DNA of 64,000 nucleotides from Hymenobacter canadensis (GTDB lineage Bacteria; Bacteroidota; Bacteroidia; Cytophagales; Hymenobacteraceae), in contig NZ_CP114767.1 of the NCBI RefSeq assembly GCF_027359925.1, positions 1,426,001-1,490,000 of the forward strand. Direction: 5' to 3'. Shown one piece after another: positions 21,811 to 29,551 of this stretch (positions within the stretch are counted from its first letter, which is position 1; every line of letters begins with the position of its first letter). Below the pieces are notes generated by a model. The model worked only from the letters and a program-made list of their open reading frames with translations. It was not told where the DNA came from and searched no databases. A program made the position numbers and the translations under genes.

Positions 21811-21969
21811 ATGAGCACTTACGACCCAAGACCTTCAGGTCCCGAAGACGAAGAAGACGACAACCTCGAACTCACACAGAAAGAGTGGGCTGACGAAAAG
21901 AAGGCCACAATGGATAACCTCTTTCCAGATGAGGATTCAGAAGAAGGATTTAACTGGACTCAGGATTAA
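21811..21969 (+). CDS. small acidic protein on the opposite strand (moron)
   Basis: The ATG at 21811 gives 52 residues, MSTYDPRPSGPEDEEDDNLE and on to EEGFNWTQD. It is strongly acidic with no membrane segment. It is a single plus-strand gene between tape measure and tail chaperones, closed by its own hairpin. Such size and charge suit a DNA-mimic or protein inhibitor, but this is a guess. The longer frame from 21772 is less likely. Confidence 0.55.
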   Translation: MSTYDPRPSGPEDEEDDNLELTQKEWADEKKATMDNLFPDEDSEEGFNWTQD

Positions 21970-21973
21970 CACG

Positions 21974-22005
21974 AAAAAGCCTCTCACTAATCGGAGAGGC
22001 TTTTT
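21974..22005. terminator. bidirectional terminator
   Basis: AAAAAGCCTCTC and GAGAGGCTTTTT form a 12-bp stem with T-runs on both strands. It closes the plus-strand small gene and also the minus-strand tail chaperone transcript. Confidence 0.85.
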
Positions 22006-22018
22006 CTTTGCCAGTACG

Positions 22019-22384
22019 CTATATCCGACCCTTGGCTTTCATCTCATCCAGGAAAGCCAAATGCACCGCTAACCTCTTCTTTTCTTGGTCCTCAGTGTCA
22101 TCCGTCGGCAGGCTGATGTACTTCTGGAAGTGGATGGGCTTTTCATTCATGGAGTTGTAGACCTCGCAAGCGATTCTGCGCGTGCGGTCCCACTCGTGCC
22201 ACTGCCGTTGATTGTAGCCATTGACACGGCGTTGGTATTCATTCCATGTCATTTTCCAGAAGTCTTCTTCGCGTATACCAACCTCGCCGCAGGCGTAATC
22301 TAAAATAGCGCACCAGCTTCCAAAATACTCATCCTCTGGGTCTGGTGCGCTATCGTCGGTCTCTGCGGCGTGTACGCGCCCTAC
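22019..22384 (-). CDS. tail assembly chaperone, T-type extension reached by -1 frameshift
   Basis: This frame is not an independent gene: from 22384 it continues without a stop through VGRVHAAETDDSAPDPEDEY and FWKMTWNEYQRR to the stop at 22019. It is in exact -1 register with the upstream chaperone (44 codons from the slip point to the internal ATG at 22252). Fused product is 115 plus 121 residues, 236 in all, the equivalent of lambda GT, which brings the tail tube protein to the tape measure. Internal initiation at 22252 is possible but unneeded. Confidence 0.82.
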   Translation of the reverse strand, partial: VGRVHAAETDDSAPDPEDEYFGSWCAILDYACGEVGIREEDFWKMTWNEYQRRVNGYNQRQWHEWDRTRRIACEVYNSMNEKPIHFQKYISLPTDDTEDQEKKRLAVHLAFLDEMKAKGRI

Positions 22385-22728
22385 TTTTTTGGCGTGTTAC
22401 GCCTCATCTCCCCCATCACAGTGAAGAGCTTTGCCAACTCTTCGGTTTCGGCCATGTCCGCCCAAAACATCACGTCGTCCGCCGTAAAGTCAATCTGCTC
22501 ACGCTTAAAGGTGCCATAGGCGACCAGTGCGGAGTAGAGAAGATCACACACGAAGATATTATTCTCGACAGAGTTTACGAGTGCGAATTTACCAAGCTCT
22601 TCTAGGTAGTCAGAGGGCTTGATGCCGCGATGGTCGCAGAACACCTTGCTTTGAAAAGTACCGATGTGAAAGCCTCTTTCACGGCCTCCGATCACCATAG
22701 TGCCAAATCCACGTTCCTTAGTTTCCAT
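22381..22728 (-). CDS. tail assembly chaperone, G-type (frame 0)
   Basis: A 115-residue protein (METKERGFGTMVIGGRERGF) lying between tail tube and tape measure genes, the position of lambda G. It coats the tape measure during tail assembly. Its last codons read CCA AAA AAG TAG, so termination happens right at a slippery heptamer. ATG at 22728. Confidence 0.85.
   Translation of the reverse strand: METKERGFGTMVIGGRERGFHIGTFQSKVFCDHRGIKPSDYLEELGKFALVNSVENNIFVCDLLYSALVAYGTFKREQIDFTADDVMFWADMAETEELAKLFTVMGEMRRNTPKK
22384..22390 (-). other. -1 ribosomal frameshift site A AAA AAG
   Basis: The heptamer A AAA AAG, in frame, immediately precedes the TAG stop of the short chaperone. It is the strongest known bacterial -1 slippery sequence (as in dnaX). 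The overlapping frame downstream is open for 121 codons, as the lambda G/GT mechanism requires. Confidence 0.85.
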
Positions 22729-22751
22729 AAGTATAGGGCTGCTTGTTTAGC

Positions 22752-23171
22752 TTAGATTCCAAGTAGCAAGGGTTCAGCACCGATAAGACCGGCAGTCCAG
22801 GTCACAACGCCTGAGCCTTCAGGGATGCTGAAATCCACATTGGAGAGGTAGGCTTTCGAGCTGAACACGTACTCATCTACCCCGCCCAGCTGATATTCGA
22901 TATCTACCAAAGCGCCCTGGCGCAGGGCACTATACATCTCACGAGCCGTTACGTTGGTTGCTTCTTCAGCAGTGCCGAATACACGCATAACGGCAGTCAG
23001 AGAACCATCCCACGATTCTGCGCCGGGCACCTGTTTGGTAAATCCGCCCGTAGCGGAGCAGACGACAGAAGTCATCTCGCGTTTGGTTGAAAAGGAAGCG
23101 GTCTGAGCGCAGCCGAACACCTTGTCATTTATCTTAATCACAACATTCGTTGCAAGGATTTCACTAGCCAT
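22752..23171 (-). CDS. major tail (tube) protein
   Basis: A 139-residue protein of the TP901-1/lambda-type tube family, whose hexamers stack to form the tail tube. Sequence from MASEILATNVVIKINDKVFG through SFSTKREMTSVVCSATGGFT to GVVTWTAGLIGAEPL is beta-rich with the expected loop. It lies between the tail-completion protein and the frameshifting chaperones, which fits. ATG at 23171. Confidence 0.82.
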   Translation of the reverse strand: MASEILATNVVIKINDKVFGCAQTASFSTKREMTSVVCSATGGFTKQVPGAESWDGSLTAVMRVFGTAEEATNVTAREMYSALRQGALVDIEYQLGGVDEYVFSSKAYLSNVDFSIPEGSGVVTWTAGLIGAEPLLLGI

Positions 23172-23174
23172 TTA

Positions 23175-23618
23175 TTAGTCTATTTGTTTATTTCTGAAGG
23201 CTTTGACCTTCACTTCTATATATCGAAGCACTTTCAGGGAATGGGAATCTGATTTGGCATACTTGCGGGTTCTAACCACCGTGAGTGGGTTCATCTGAAA
23301 CCCTTGATCCAAGTCCAGCACCTGCCCTTCCAAGGCACTCAGGATCTGGCCGCTGATCTCCAGAGAAGGCCCATCACTCGCCACGCCATCTATCGCAAAC
23401 GAGGTGATGATGGTGAACTGGAAAAAGCACTCCCAATAAGCGCAGGCCACGGCACCTGCTACCGGCAGAGTCACTATCTGATCGATAAGGATGTAAGGTG
23501 CTGCAGCTCCTGAAGGGGCATAGGCGTACAAGGGCACAGGAGCACCGTTGAGGGTGATTGAGGAGGAGTTCAGTGCGCTGAATAAGGCTTTCTGTACGAT
23601 TAGGTTAGGGTCTGACAT
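23175..23618 (-). CDS. tail completion / terminator protein (DUF3168-like)
   Basis: A 147-residue protein with the gp17/DUF3168 pattern: an N-terminal helix (NLIVQKALFSALNSS), YILIDQIVTLPV, a central TIITSFA strand, and a C-terminal LKVLRYIEVKVKAF strand. Such proteins cap the tail tube and join it to the head. The order after the gp10-like gene supports the call. Confidence 0.72.
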   Translation of the reverse strand: MSDPNLIVQKALFSALNSSSITLNGAPVPLYAYAPSGAAAPYILIDQIVTLPVAGAVACAYWECFFQFTIITSFAIDGVASDGPSLEISGQILSALEGQVLDLDQGFQMNPLTVVRTRKYAKSDSHSLKVLRYIEVKVKAFRNKQID

Positions 23619-23621
23619 GCG

Positions 23622-23972
23622 TTATAATCGGAATCTCAACGCCTGTTTCAGGTTGGCTAAGAAGGCTTGTTTGTGCAGTTGGTAGGCAGGGCGCAGGAAC
23701 GGTTGGGCCCTCATTCTGGAGGTTCCGAACTCTACGTGGATGGCATAGGCACTATCTGCCGACACCCTGCCTGAGAAGTTGCCGCCCAGGTTGGCATGAA
23801 TGGTAGAGCGTAGAAAGCCCGTATCAACGGGCGCTAATCGCTTGGCATCACTTTCGATTTCCAGCAGCATACTGGCAATGAGGTTCTGCACTCGTTTAGG
23901 TGCGCCGACGAGGTAGGCACGGAGCTTCGTTTTAAGGTTATCCGCTCCTTCTAGTTCAACACGTACACTCAC
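23622..23972 (-). CDS. HK97 gp10-family tail-connector protein
   Basis: A 116-residue protein with the hallmark of the family: SDAKRLAPVDTGFLRSTIHA followed by YAIHVEFGTSRMRAQPFLRP. It joins head and tail. Its GTG start overlaps the stop of the upstream head-closure gene by four bases, so the two are translationally coupled. Confidence 0.88.
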   Translation of the reverse strand: MSVRVELEGADNLKTKLRAYLVGAPKRVQNLIASMLLEIESDAKRLAPVDTGFLRSTIHANLGGNFSGRVSADSAYAIHVEFGTSRMRAQPFLRPAYQLHKQAFLANLKQALRFRL

Positions 23973-24292
23973 TTTACCAGGACTCCGAGGAGCTGCATTT
24001 CTGTTTTGCGCTCGTTCACCACGACGGAGTTGATGCTAATGCGCTTGCCGTTCCATTCGATCCGGCTGGTATTGCTGATCTGCTCATCGTAGCGAAGGCT
24101 GACCTTGAATGGCTGGCGGTAGGTGATCTTACCATCTATCAGATCTTCTTTGGCAGGTAGCGCCTGCACGCGTGCCCAGACGGTGAAGCTGGTTCCAACC
24201 CCACTCAAAACACGGCCTCCAAGACCATCAGATAGGGTGGCATAGGGCAGGTAGATGGCAATTTGTTCTCGGTACTTTCCGGCAGCTGGCAT
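23969..24292 (-). CDS. head closure protein (SPP1 gp16 type)
   Basis: A 107-residue stopper protein that seals the head after packaging. The family pattern is clear: MPAAGKYREQIAIYLP, a FTVWARVQAL segment, FKVSLRYDEQISNTSRIEWN, and a C-terminal strand. ATG at 24292, and overlap with the gp10-like gene. Confidence 0.82.
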   Translation of the reverse strand: MPAAGKYREQIAIYLPYATLSDGLGGRVLSGVGTSFTVWARVQALPAKEDLIDGKITYRQPFKVSLRYDEQISNTSRIEWNGKRISINSVVVNERKTEMQLLGVLVK

Positions 24293-24298
24293 ACCTAT

Positions 24299-24790
24299 TT
24301 ATAGCTTCCGGAAAGGAGCCAACAGTGTTTTGTAGGTGATGCCATTGCTTGGAAAGGAGCCGTTCTCACGATTCTCGTACAGGTCGCTGGCAATCTTGCA
24401 GATGGCGATCTTGACCGCCTCTGGCACCTCTGCAGGATCAACCGTTACCTGATACTTGACCGTGTAGGTGGGAAGGTTAGAGTAGTCGATAGGATAATCC
24501 CTACTGACTACTATGCCCTTCCTGTAGTTGTTGAAATAGGATGCCGCGCTAATCGCTTCATTGATGCTGGTATAGAATCCACTGACCTCTAGTATATCCT
24601 CACTAGCAATGTCTAACGGCTTATCGATTGTAAAAGTCCTCTTGACCGTCTTGCTGATAAATTCCCGGTTGCAATAGGTTTCCGCCTTTTCACGGGCGGC
24701 GGTGATGAACGCGGAAAGCAGGGCGTTTTCCATTTCACTCGCAGGGAGTCTTGCATACAGTTTGAAATAGGATAGATCTACCGGCTCCAT
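24299..24790 (-). CDS. head-tail connector protein (gp6-like)
   Basis: A 163-residue adaptor that binds the portal ring. N-terminal helices LSYFKLYARLPASEMENALL and FITAAREKAETYCNREF match the gp6/gp15 fold, and the late helix AVKIAICKIASDLYENRE is also typical. It is first in the connector block after the capsid genes, separated from them by an inserted plus-strand cassette. Confidence 0.85.
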   Translation of the reverse strand: MEPVDLSYFKLYARLPASEMENALLSAFITAAREKAETYCNREFISKTVKRTFTIDKPLDIASEDILEVSGFYTSINEAISAASYFNNYRKGIVVSRDYPIDYSNLPTYTVKYQVTVDPAEVPEAVKIAICKIASDLYENRENGSFPSNGITYKTLLAPFRKL

Positions 24791-25081
24791 TAATAATTGT
24801 CTTTGTTTGGTAGGTATGTATCATGAAAAAGGGTGTTGTTAAACACATAGGGGAAAACCTCCGAGTCCGTGACCGACTGGCATGGTCGCTCGTGATAAGG
24901 TATCAAAACGCTGTAACCTTTAACGAGGACCGGTGATGCTCTCATACCTAACCGGCCCGCAAGGGCAAGCCATATAGACTTAAACCATTAAAAAATGGTA
25001 CATTTGAGATATATTCTTATATTGTGAAACCCTTTGCCAGGAGGGCGCAACTTACTATCCTACTCCTAAACCATCTTGCTC
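24791..25081 (+). other. non-coding, structured leader of the plus-strand cassette
   Basis: This 290-bp gap has no credible gene. It is more GC-rich than its surroundings between about 24845 and 24975 and can pair in several places: CGAG/CTCG with an inner GACC/GGTC, AAGGT/ACCTT, and a GCCC-GCAA-GGGC-type hairpin at about 24957. It could be a structured RNA or an untranslated leader of the gene at 25082. No tRNA fold was found. Confidence 0.35.
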
Positions 25082-25495
25082 ATGGCTGCCAAACTTCTAA
25101 GACTCCAAGCGACGCTCCGTACTTCCTCCGCTAGTGGTAGTAACCTAGATAATGACTCTAAGATGACGGTTAAAGTCCACTATATCAACCAAACAATACC
25201 GCTGGCCATTTACGATTTTATTGGGAAGGATGGGCAGGGCGGGTCCACTCGGGAAGGGGACCAGAAAATTTTTGACATTACGCTCAAAGACAGTTCCCTT
25301 ACGAGAGATGGGTTGAACGGCAAAGCCGAGATTGAAATGCGAATAGATGCCGTAGGCCGGGACCATTACGCGGGCGGGGTGGCTTTTCTGTTTTTCTTCG
25401 ATGACGGGTCCACGGCTCTTTTCGGCTTTGGCAACTTTGCCATCGGCACATTCCATGAATCTAATACGACCAACCAAGTCATTCGTTTTGTATAG
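25082..25495 (+). CDS. unknown protein in an inverted cassette within the head operon
   Basis: The ATG at 25082 gives 137 residues (MAAKLLRLQATLRTSS...). Middle and C-terminal parts alternate strands and glycine turns (VAFLFFFDDGSTALFGFGNF), suggesting a beta-sandwich. No signal peptide or family recognised. It is on the plus strand between capsid and connector genes, with its own long leader and terminator, so it is a moron expressed separately from the virion operon. Confidence 0.6.
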   Translation: MAAKLLRLQATLRTSSASGSNLDNDSKMTVKVHYINQTIPLAIYDFIGKDGQGGSTREGDQKIFDITLKDSSLTRDGLNGKAEIEMRIDAVGRDHYAGGVAFLFFFDDGSTALFGFGNFAIGTFHESNTTNQVIRFV

Positions 25496-25587
25496 TTTAT
25501 GTGGCCCTTAGGGTGCTGTCTGTAAAGATGGAAGCTGCGCCCCTGAGTCGGAGGTGATACTCTATTTATTTGACAGCATCCGAAAAA

Positions 25588-25611
25588 GGGAAGCCATGTG
25601 GCTTCCCTTTT
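25588..25611. terminator. bidirectional terminator of the inverted cassette
   Basis: GGGAAGCC-ATGT-GGCTTCCC, preceded by AAAAA and followed by TTTT, serves both the plus-strand gene ending at 25495 and the minus-strand gene ending at 25615. Just before it, GGGTGCTGTC (about 25512) pairs with GACAGCATCC (25572) in a longer-range stem. Confidence 0.85.
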
Positions 25612-25614
25612 CAG

Positions 25615-25827
25615 TTACTTTTTCTCTACACTACGCTTCGCAGGTTTCGTTTCTCGTGCGGGCTTCAAAGGCTTCGTTTCAATCTCAACTTCGATTTCAA
25701 CTCTTTCTTCTTCCACCAACCCGATTTCCTCTAGAAGCTTTGCGTTGTGGGCGTTCACGTCTTTTACGACTCCTTCTGGCCACATTTCCGACTGGAAATA
25801 GAAGGAGGTTTTAGCTTTCATTCTCAT
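25615..25827 (-). CDS. small phage protein downstream of the capsid gene
   Basis: The ATG at 25827 (MRMKAKTSFYFQSEMWPEGV) gives 70 residues. The first half looks folded; the rest is Glu/Lys/Pro-rich and likely disordered. Its place between capsid and connector suits a head accessory or decoration protein, but no family is recognised. Confidence 0.6.
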   Translation of the reverse strand: MRMKAKTSFYFQSEMWPEGVVKDVNAHNAKLLEEIGLVEEERVEIEVEIETKPLKPARETKPAKRSVEKK

Positions 25828-25850
25828 GATCCCTGTCCCCTCCATTCCAC

Positions 25851-26999
25851 TTATACAACAGCCGCAAGTGTAGCGATAGCGCCGGCGAAGGTGCCTTTCA
25901 CGAATGCGGAAGGACGTGTTACCGCCTGCAGCAAGCGCTCCTCGATTACCACCGTCACCTTGTTCAATACAAAGTCATTATCGTTGGAGTCTGTGGCTTT
26001 TACGGTTAGCGATTCTACCTGGTAGATTTCAACGCCTAGATCGAAAGCACCTACTAGGAACTCGCCTGGGTTGATGGCATCAATCTCGATAATCTCGATG
26101 CGACCAACAGCGGGCAGAACACCACTATAGAGGGTAGGCAGCAGGTAACGGCCTTCTTCGTCCTTGGTGAGTTCGAGTTCCGCAACATCATCCGGGTTCA
26201 TCAGAATAGCATTAGCACGGTACATCGATCTACGAGCCTGAGCAGCCGCTACACGCAACACATCGATGTTCTGAGGGTTGGTTACTTTGATACCGTTTGC
26301 GTTGAAAGGGGCAGCCAATGGATAGATTCCTTGGATGTTGCCCGAAGTGCCGGTGCCGTAGATCAGCTGTGCATCTTCCTCGTTCAAGACCATTTCACGT
26401 CCACGACCTTGTAGCGAAGCGGCGAATGCCGGAGCATCGTGCATAAGCTCCGTCGAGAGCTTGTAGTGCATAGCAATCTTCTCAGCGGTGGCTGTTACAG
26501 CTTCGGTTGAGAAGGAAACCTTTGGCTTCATTTGGCCTTCCGCTACAATGGCAGGAGCGCCTTCAGCAGCTAGTTCACGATCATACTTCAGGTAAGGCTG
26601 CGACAATGGCGCAATGCGCATGAAATCACGAACATGCTTTGGCTTGTTCGGGAGCGCCACATAACCACTTGTCGCAATCAGCGTCTGGGAGTTGGCTACT
26701 GTGTTTCCACGCAGCATGTCTACCGATGCTTTGACATCGAGGGGAACCTCTACCGTCTGGTTGCGCTGACGGCCTTTCAAATCACCGCTCTTCGCCTCAA
26801 GCGCTACTACGAGTGCTGATTTGCCTTCTTTCTCGGTATTGAGGTTCTGCAGCTTCTGGGCAGTAGCCAACGCATCAACGGATGCCTGAACAGTCTGCAG
26901 CTTTTCATTTAGCTCGTCGCTGACACTTTTAACCTGTATGGTAACATCCTTCTTTAACTCAACTGCAATATCCTGGGCAGTTTTAACTTCATTTTCCAC
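25851..26999 (-). CDS. major capsid protein (HK97 fold)
   Basis: A 382-residue head protein. Residues 1-110 are the helical, charged delta/scaffold region that the prohead protease removes; the capsid domain starts near GYVALPNKPKHVRDFMRIAP. Typical elements follow: EKIAMHYKLSTELMHDAPAF (spine helix region), EEDAQLIYGTGTSGNIQGIY (P-domain) and LMNPDDVAELELTKDEEGRY. GTG start at 26999, overlapping the protease stop by a base or so. Confidence 0.93.
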   Translation of the reverse strand: MENEVKTAQDIAVELKKDVTIQVKSVSDELNEKLQTVQASVDALATAQKLQNLNTEKEGKSALVVALEAKSGDLKGRQRNQTVEVPLDVKASVDMLRGNTVANSQTLIATSGYVALPNKPKHVRDFMRIAPLSQPYLKYDRELAAEGAPAIVAEGQMKPKVSFSTEAVTATAEKIAMHYKLSTELMHDAPAFAASLQGRGREMVLNEEDAQLIYGTGTSGNIQGIYPLAAPFNANGIKVTNPQNIDVLRVAAAQARRSMYRANAILMNPDDVAELELTKDEEGRYLLPTLYSGVLPAVGRIEIIEIDAINPGEFLVGAFDLGVEIYQVESLTVKATDSNDNDFVLNKVTVVIEERLLQAVTRPSAFVKGTFAGAIATLAAVV

Positions 27000-27743
27000 T
27001 TAATTTTTAGGGTACTTTTTGTTTTGATAGGCGGCATAGAACGCAGCCAGTGCCATTCCTTTTCTATCTACTTCGTTCGGCTCAGGTGCTTCCAGAGTGG
27101 TTTCTTCTTCCGGCTCAGGCGGCGTAGTGAGTGACGAATTCAATAAATCAGTCATCGCTTTATGTATATGCGCGTGTTCCAGCGCGAGTAGCTGACATGC
27201 TTCTTCCGATAGGTTTCCAGCAGCTATCGATTTGTATAATTTGTGCGAACGCTTATCGATGCTTTCGACCAGCGAAACCAGTTCGTCGGACTTGATATCG
27301 ACCAGTGGGGTGTTCTCGTTTGAGCCCCACAGCACGGCAGAACATTCCAGCAGCTGAACCTCGGTGAGGATTCTGTGACCCTCCTTATCGGACTTCTTGT
27401 TGATCGTGTAGAAGCCAATAGAATGCTCGGTAACAGCGCGTTTTTGATAGCACTCCAGCAGGTCATTGCCCATCGTGGTTTCCAGAATGGAAGCCGTGAC
27501 CTTCAGCCCGAAATCATCTTCTTCGAGGCCTTGAATTACTCCGACCGGTAAGAGCGTGGAATTGTGATTCCACAGGTACTTGACTCGCTTATAGTTCTCC
27601 TTGATTGTCTTGGCGAAAGCCCCTTTCTGGATGATGTCGCCATGACTATCGACGCTGCCAAAAGCCGCCGCATAGAAGGTCACGGTTCTATTGGACTCGT
27701 CGATGCTTTTGATCTCGCACGTAACTGATTTTAACTCTAACAC
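27000..27743 (-). CDS. prohead protease (HK97 gp4, U35 family)
   Basis: A 247-residue serine protease that trims the capsid scaffold region. The catalytic His lies in VKYLWNHNSTLLPVG and the Ser in VTEHSIGFYTI; the start FAAAFGSVDSHGDIIQKGAF-like segment is standard. The C-terminal 70 residues are charged and probably self-removed. GTG start at 27743. It is the first gene of the virion transcript; a 130-bp AT-rich gap before it separates it from the divergent HNH gene and should hold promoters. Confidence 0.92.
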   Translation of the reverse strand: MLELKSVTCEIKSIDESNRTVTFYAAAFGSVDSHGDIIQKGAFAKTIKENYKRVKYLWNHNSTLLPVGVIQGLEEDDFGLKVTASILETTMGNDLLECYQKRAVTEHSIGFYTINKKSDKEGHRILTEVQLLECSAVLWGSNENTPLVDIKSDELVSLVESIDKRSHKLYKSIAAGNLSEEACQLLALEHAHIHKAMTDLLNSSLTTPPEPEEETTLEAPEPNEVDRKGMALAAFYAAYQNKKYPKN

Positions 27744-27873
27744 CCCTATATACCGGGCTTTTTCACCTTTTCACGACTTATTTAAATTTTATAATTTATT
27801 AAAATAATCAAATTATTAACGCATAAAACACCCTATTTCTTCATTTTCTATCTACAGCTTCAGTAGATAGAAT

Positions 27874-28758
27874 ATGAATAACACAATTAAAGAATCCTTT
27901 ATAAAATCAGTTACAGCCTCCATTGTAGAAGCCAGTAAAGAACCTGCAGCTGAAAGAACAGCAGCGACAGAAGTAATCAGAAAGGTCATTCTGAAAAACC
28001 TATCGAGGTATTACATTTTCGAGGATGGGGCTATCTACGACCGCAAAAAGAGCCGCTACCTCATGCAATACCTGTCAAGAAGAGGCTACTATGATGTGCG
28101 CGTTTATTTCGACAACGGCGACATGAAAATAGTCCGTGTGCATCGCCTTGTTGCCTTGGCTTTCTGCAAAAACGAAAAACCGGAAGAGTACAAGATCATC
28201 GATCACATTTCGGGTGTAAAGACCTGTAACCATGCCTCGAATCTGCGCTGGTGCGATCAAACGATTAACATGAGAAACACGGTCAGAAACACGGAAAGAG
28301 GGTTGAAAATCCTCGATCTGTTGGATGAAAATATGATTTCCAAAGACGACCCAATGCGTGCGATCTACTACCAGAGATTGAGTAAGGGTTGGGGTCTGAA
28401 AAAGACGCTCTCCACGCCGCTGCTTGCCGATAAAGACAGGTACACCAAGGAAGGATTAGAGGCAACCAGAATCTTAGTTGAGTCCGGCTTTACCACAGAG
28501 CACCCCGCTTATTTCACCTACCACAGAAGAGTGAAATCCGGAATGACGCTGGAAGAAGCACGTTCAATCGTGGTTGGGCGCGAGAACAAGAAAAGCGAGG
28601 AGGTCAAGCAGCTCTATGCCCTATTAGCCTCTGTCAATCTGGATAGAAGCGACAAGAGATTCACCACGTTTCTTAACAGGTTGAGAAGTGGGTGGAGCCT
28701 TGAAAGAACCTTGGAAACCCCCATTAAGAACAGGAAAAGAAGCAGCAAAGCCAATTAA
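27874..28758 (+). CDS. HNH endonuclease, free-standing homing type
   Basis: A 294-residue plus-strand protein. An N-terminal NUMOD4-like part (YYIFEDGAIYDRKKSRYLMQ) leads into the HNH domain: VHRLVALAFCKN, then IDHISGVKTCNHASNLRWCD with the conserved Asp-His and Asn-x-Asn. The C-terminal half repeats a short motif (YYQRLSKGWGLKKTLSTPL and FLNRLRSGWSLERTLETP), likely DNA-binding modules. It is divergent from the protease and closed by a terminator. It may act as a mobile intron-less homing nuclease. Confidence 0.85.
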   Translation: MNNTIKESFIKSVTASIVEASKEPAAERTAATEVIRKVILKNLSRYYIFEDGAIYDRKKSRYLMQYLSRRGYYDVRVYFDNGDMKIVRVHRLVALAFCKNEKPEEYKIIDHISGVKTCNHASNLRWCDQTINMRNTVRNTERGLKILDLLDENMISKDDPMRAIYYQRLSKGWGLKKTLSTPLLADKDRYTKEGLEATRILVESGFTTEHPAYFTYHRRVKSGMTLEEARSIVVGRENKKSEEVKQLYALLASVNLDRSDKRFTTFLNRLRSGWSLERTLETPIKNRKRSSKAN

Positions 28759-28766
28759 GCTCCATC

Positions 28767-28798
28767 AAAAAAGAGACCTCACATGAGGTCTCTTTTTT
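28767..28798 (+). terminator. terminator after the HNH gene
   Basis: AAAAAAGAGACCTC-ACAT-GAGGTCTCTTTTTT, a 14-bp perfect stem with a T-run. Confidence 0.88.
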
Positions 28799-28846
28799 GT
28801 AGTGAACAGACGCTGAACTTGCTATTATCACCTTATTTGAAGGGTA

Positions 28847-29227
28847 TTACAAGAATTCCATGTAGCATGTCGTATCTAGCCAGCCAATGCATTTGCGTGC
28901 GGCGCCAAGGCCGCCTGAAACAGGCCTAGTCCATGGCTGGCCTCCTGTGTGTCCCCATTTTACAGGAAATCGGTCTGCGTATTTTTTCTTCGTCGCTTCG
29001 ATCCAATGACCATACTGCTCTTTGATTGCAGGTTCATACTTACTGGCTGAACCACAATCTGTAACACCTTTCCACAGGAACTTCCTTGGCTCCTCGACGC
29101 GTAGAGGTATAGCTAAGCTTACAGGAGATACTCCTTCTGCTGTTTCCTCGATTGCAGGCAAAATAGCTACAGCTTCTGCTGGCTCGTTCTCGTCAAAATT
29201 CTCTAATTCTTCCATGTTTTCAGTCAT
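28847..29227 (-). CDS. hypothetical phage protein
   Basis: The ATG at 29227 (MTENMEELENFDENEPAEAV) gives 126 residues; the frame runs further upstream but that part is unlikely to be translated. The N-terminal 45 residues are acidic and disordered; the C-terminal half, from FLWKGVTDCGSASKYEPAIK to WLDTTCYMEFL, is aromatic- and Cys-containing and looks folded. No family recognised. Confidence 0.5.
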   Translation of the reverse strand: MTENMEELENFDENEPAEAVAILPAIEETAEGVSPVSLAIPLRVEEPRKFLWKGVTDCGSASKYEPAIKEQYGHWIEATKKKYADRFPVKWGHTGGQPWTRPVSGGLGAARKCIGWLDTTCYMEFL

Positions 29228-29288
29228 TAGGCTGTTAATGTGAAAGGTGATAATGCAAAGCAATATATATAATTTATCATATTATACA

Positions 29289-29483
29289 ATGGTACTAATT
29301 CCTGATCTAGAACATGAAGCGTTGAACCTGCTCGTCGAGCTGGATCAACCGCTTAGCTGGTTGCCGGATTTTGACTTGCAATTCAACGCCTGTGAGCTGA
29401 CGCAGATGCCGGCGGCCAAGGTGCAGCAGGTGCTGGTTATTCCCACCAGAACGCACAAGAAAGAGCGCAAGCCCTTATTTTAA
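29289..29483 (+). CDS. small hypothetical protein (moron)
   Basis: The ATG at 29289 gives 64 residues (MVLIPDLEHEALNLLVELDQ to KKERKPLF). No membrane segment; compact alpha/beta with a basic tail. Single plus-strand gene followed by a hairpin. Function not recognised. Confidence 0.5.
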   Translation: MVLIPDLEHEALNLLVELDQPLSWLPDFDLQFNACELTQMPAAKVQQVLVIPTRTHKKERKPLF

Positions 29484-29489
29484 ACACGA

Positions 29490-29525
29490 AAAAGCCTGCA
29501 GCGTGAACCGTTCTGCAGGCTTTTC
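29490..29525 (+). terminator. terminator after the 29289 gene
   Basis: AAAAAGCCTGCAG and CTGCAGGCTTTT form a stem of about 12 bp, with a T-run on the plus strand and an A-run on the left. Confidence 0.82.
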
Positions 29526-29551
29526 AACGTGGGGAATTCTAATACACCTCG

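Noticed and set aside
22019..22252. Separate 77-residue gene in the tail region
   Set aside because: It lies in exact -1 register with the preceding ORF through a slippery site, so it is better read as the extension of that protein.
24840..24980. tRNA gene in the structured leader
   Set aside because: No T-loop GGTTCGAATCC-like block and no acceptor stem could be fitted.
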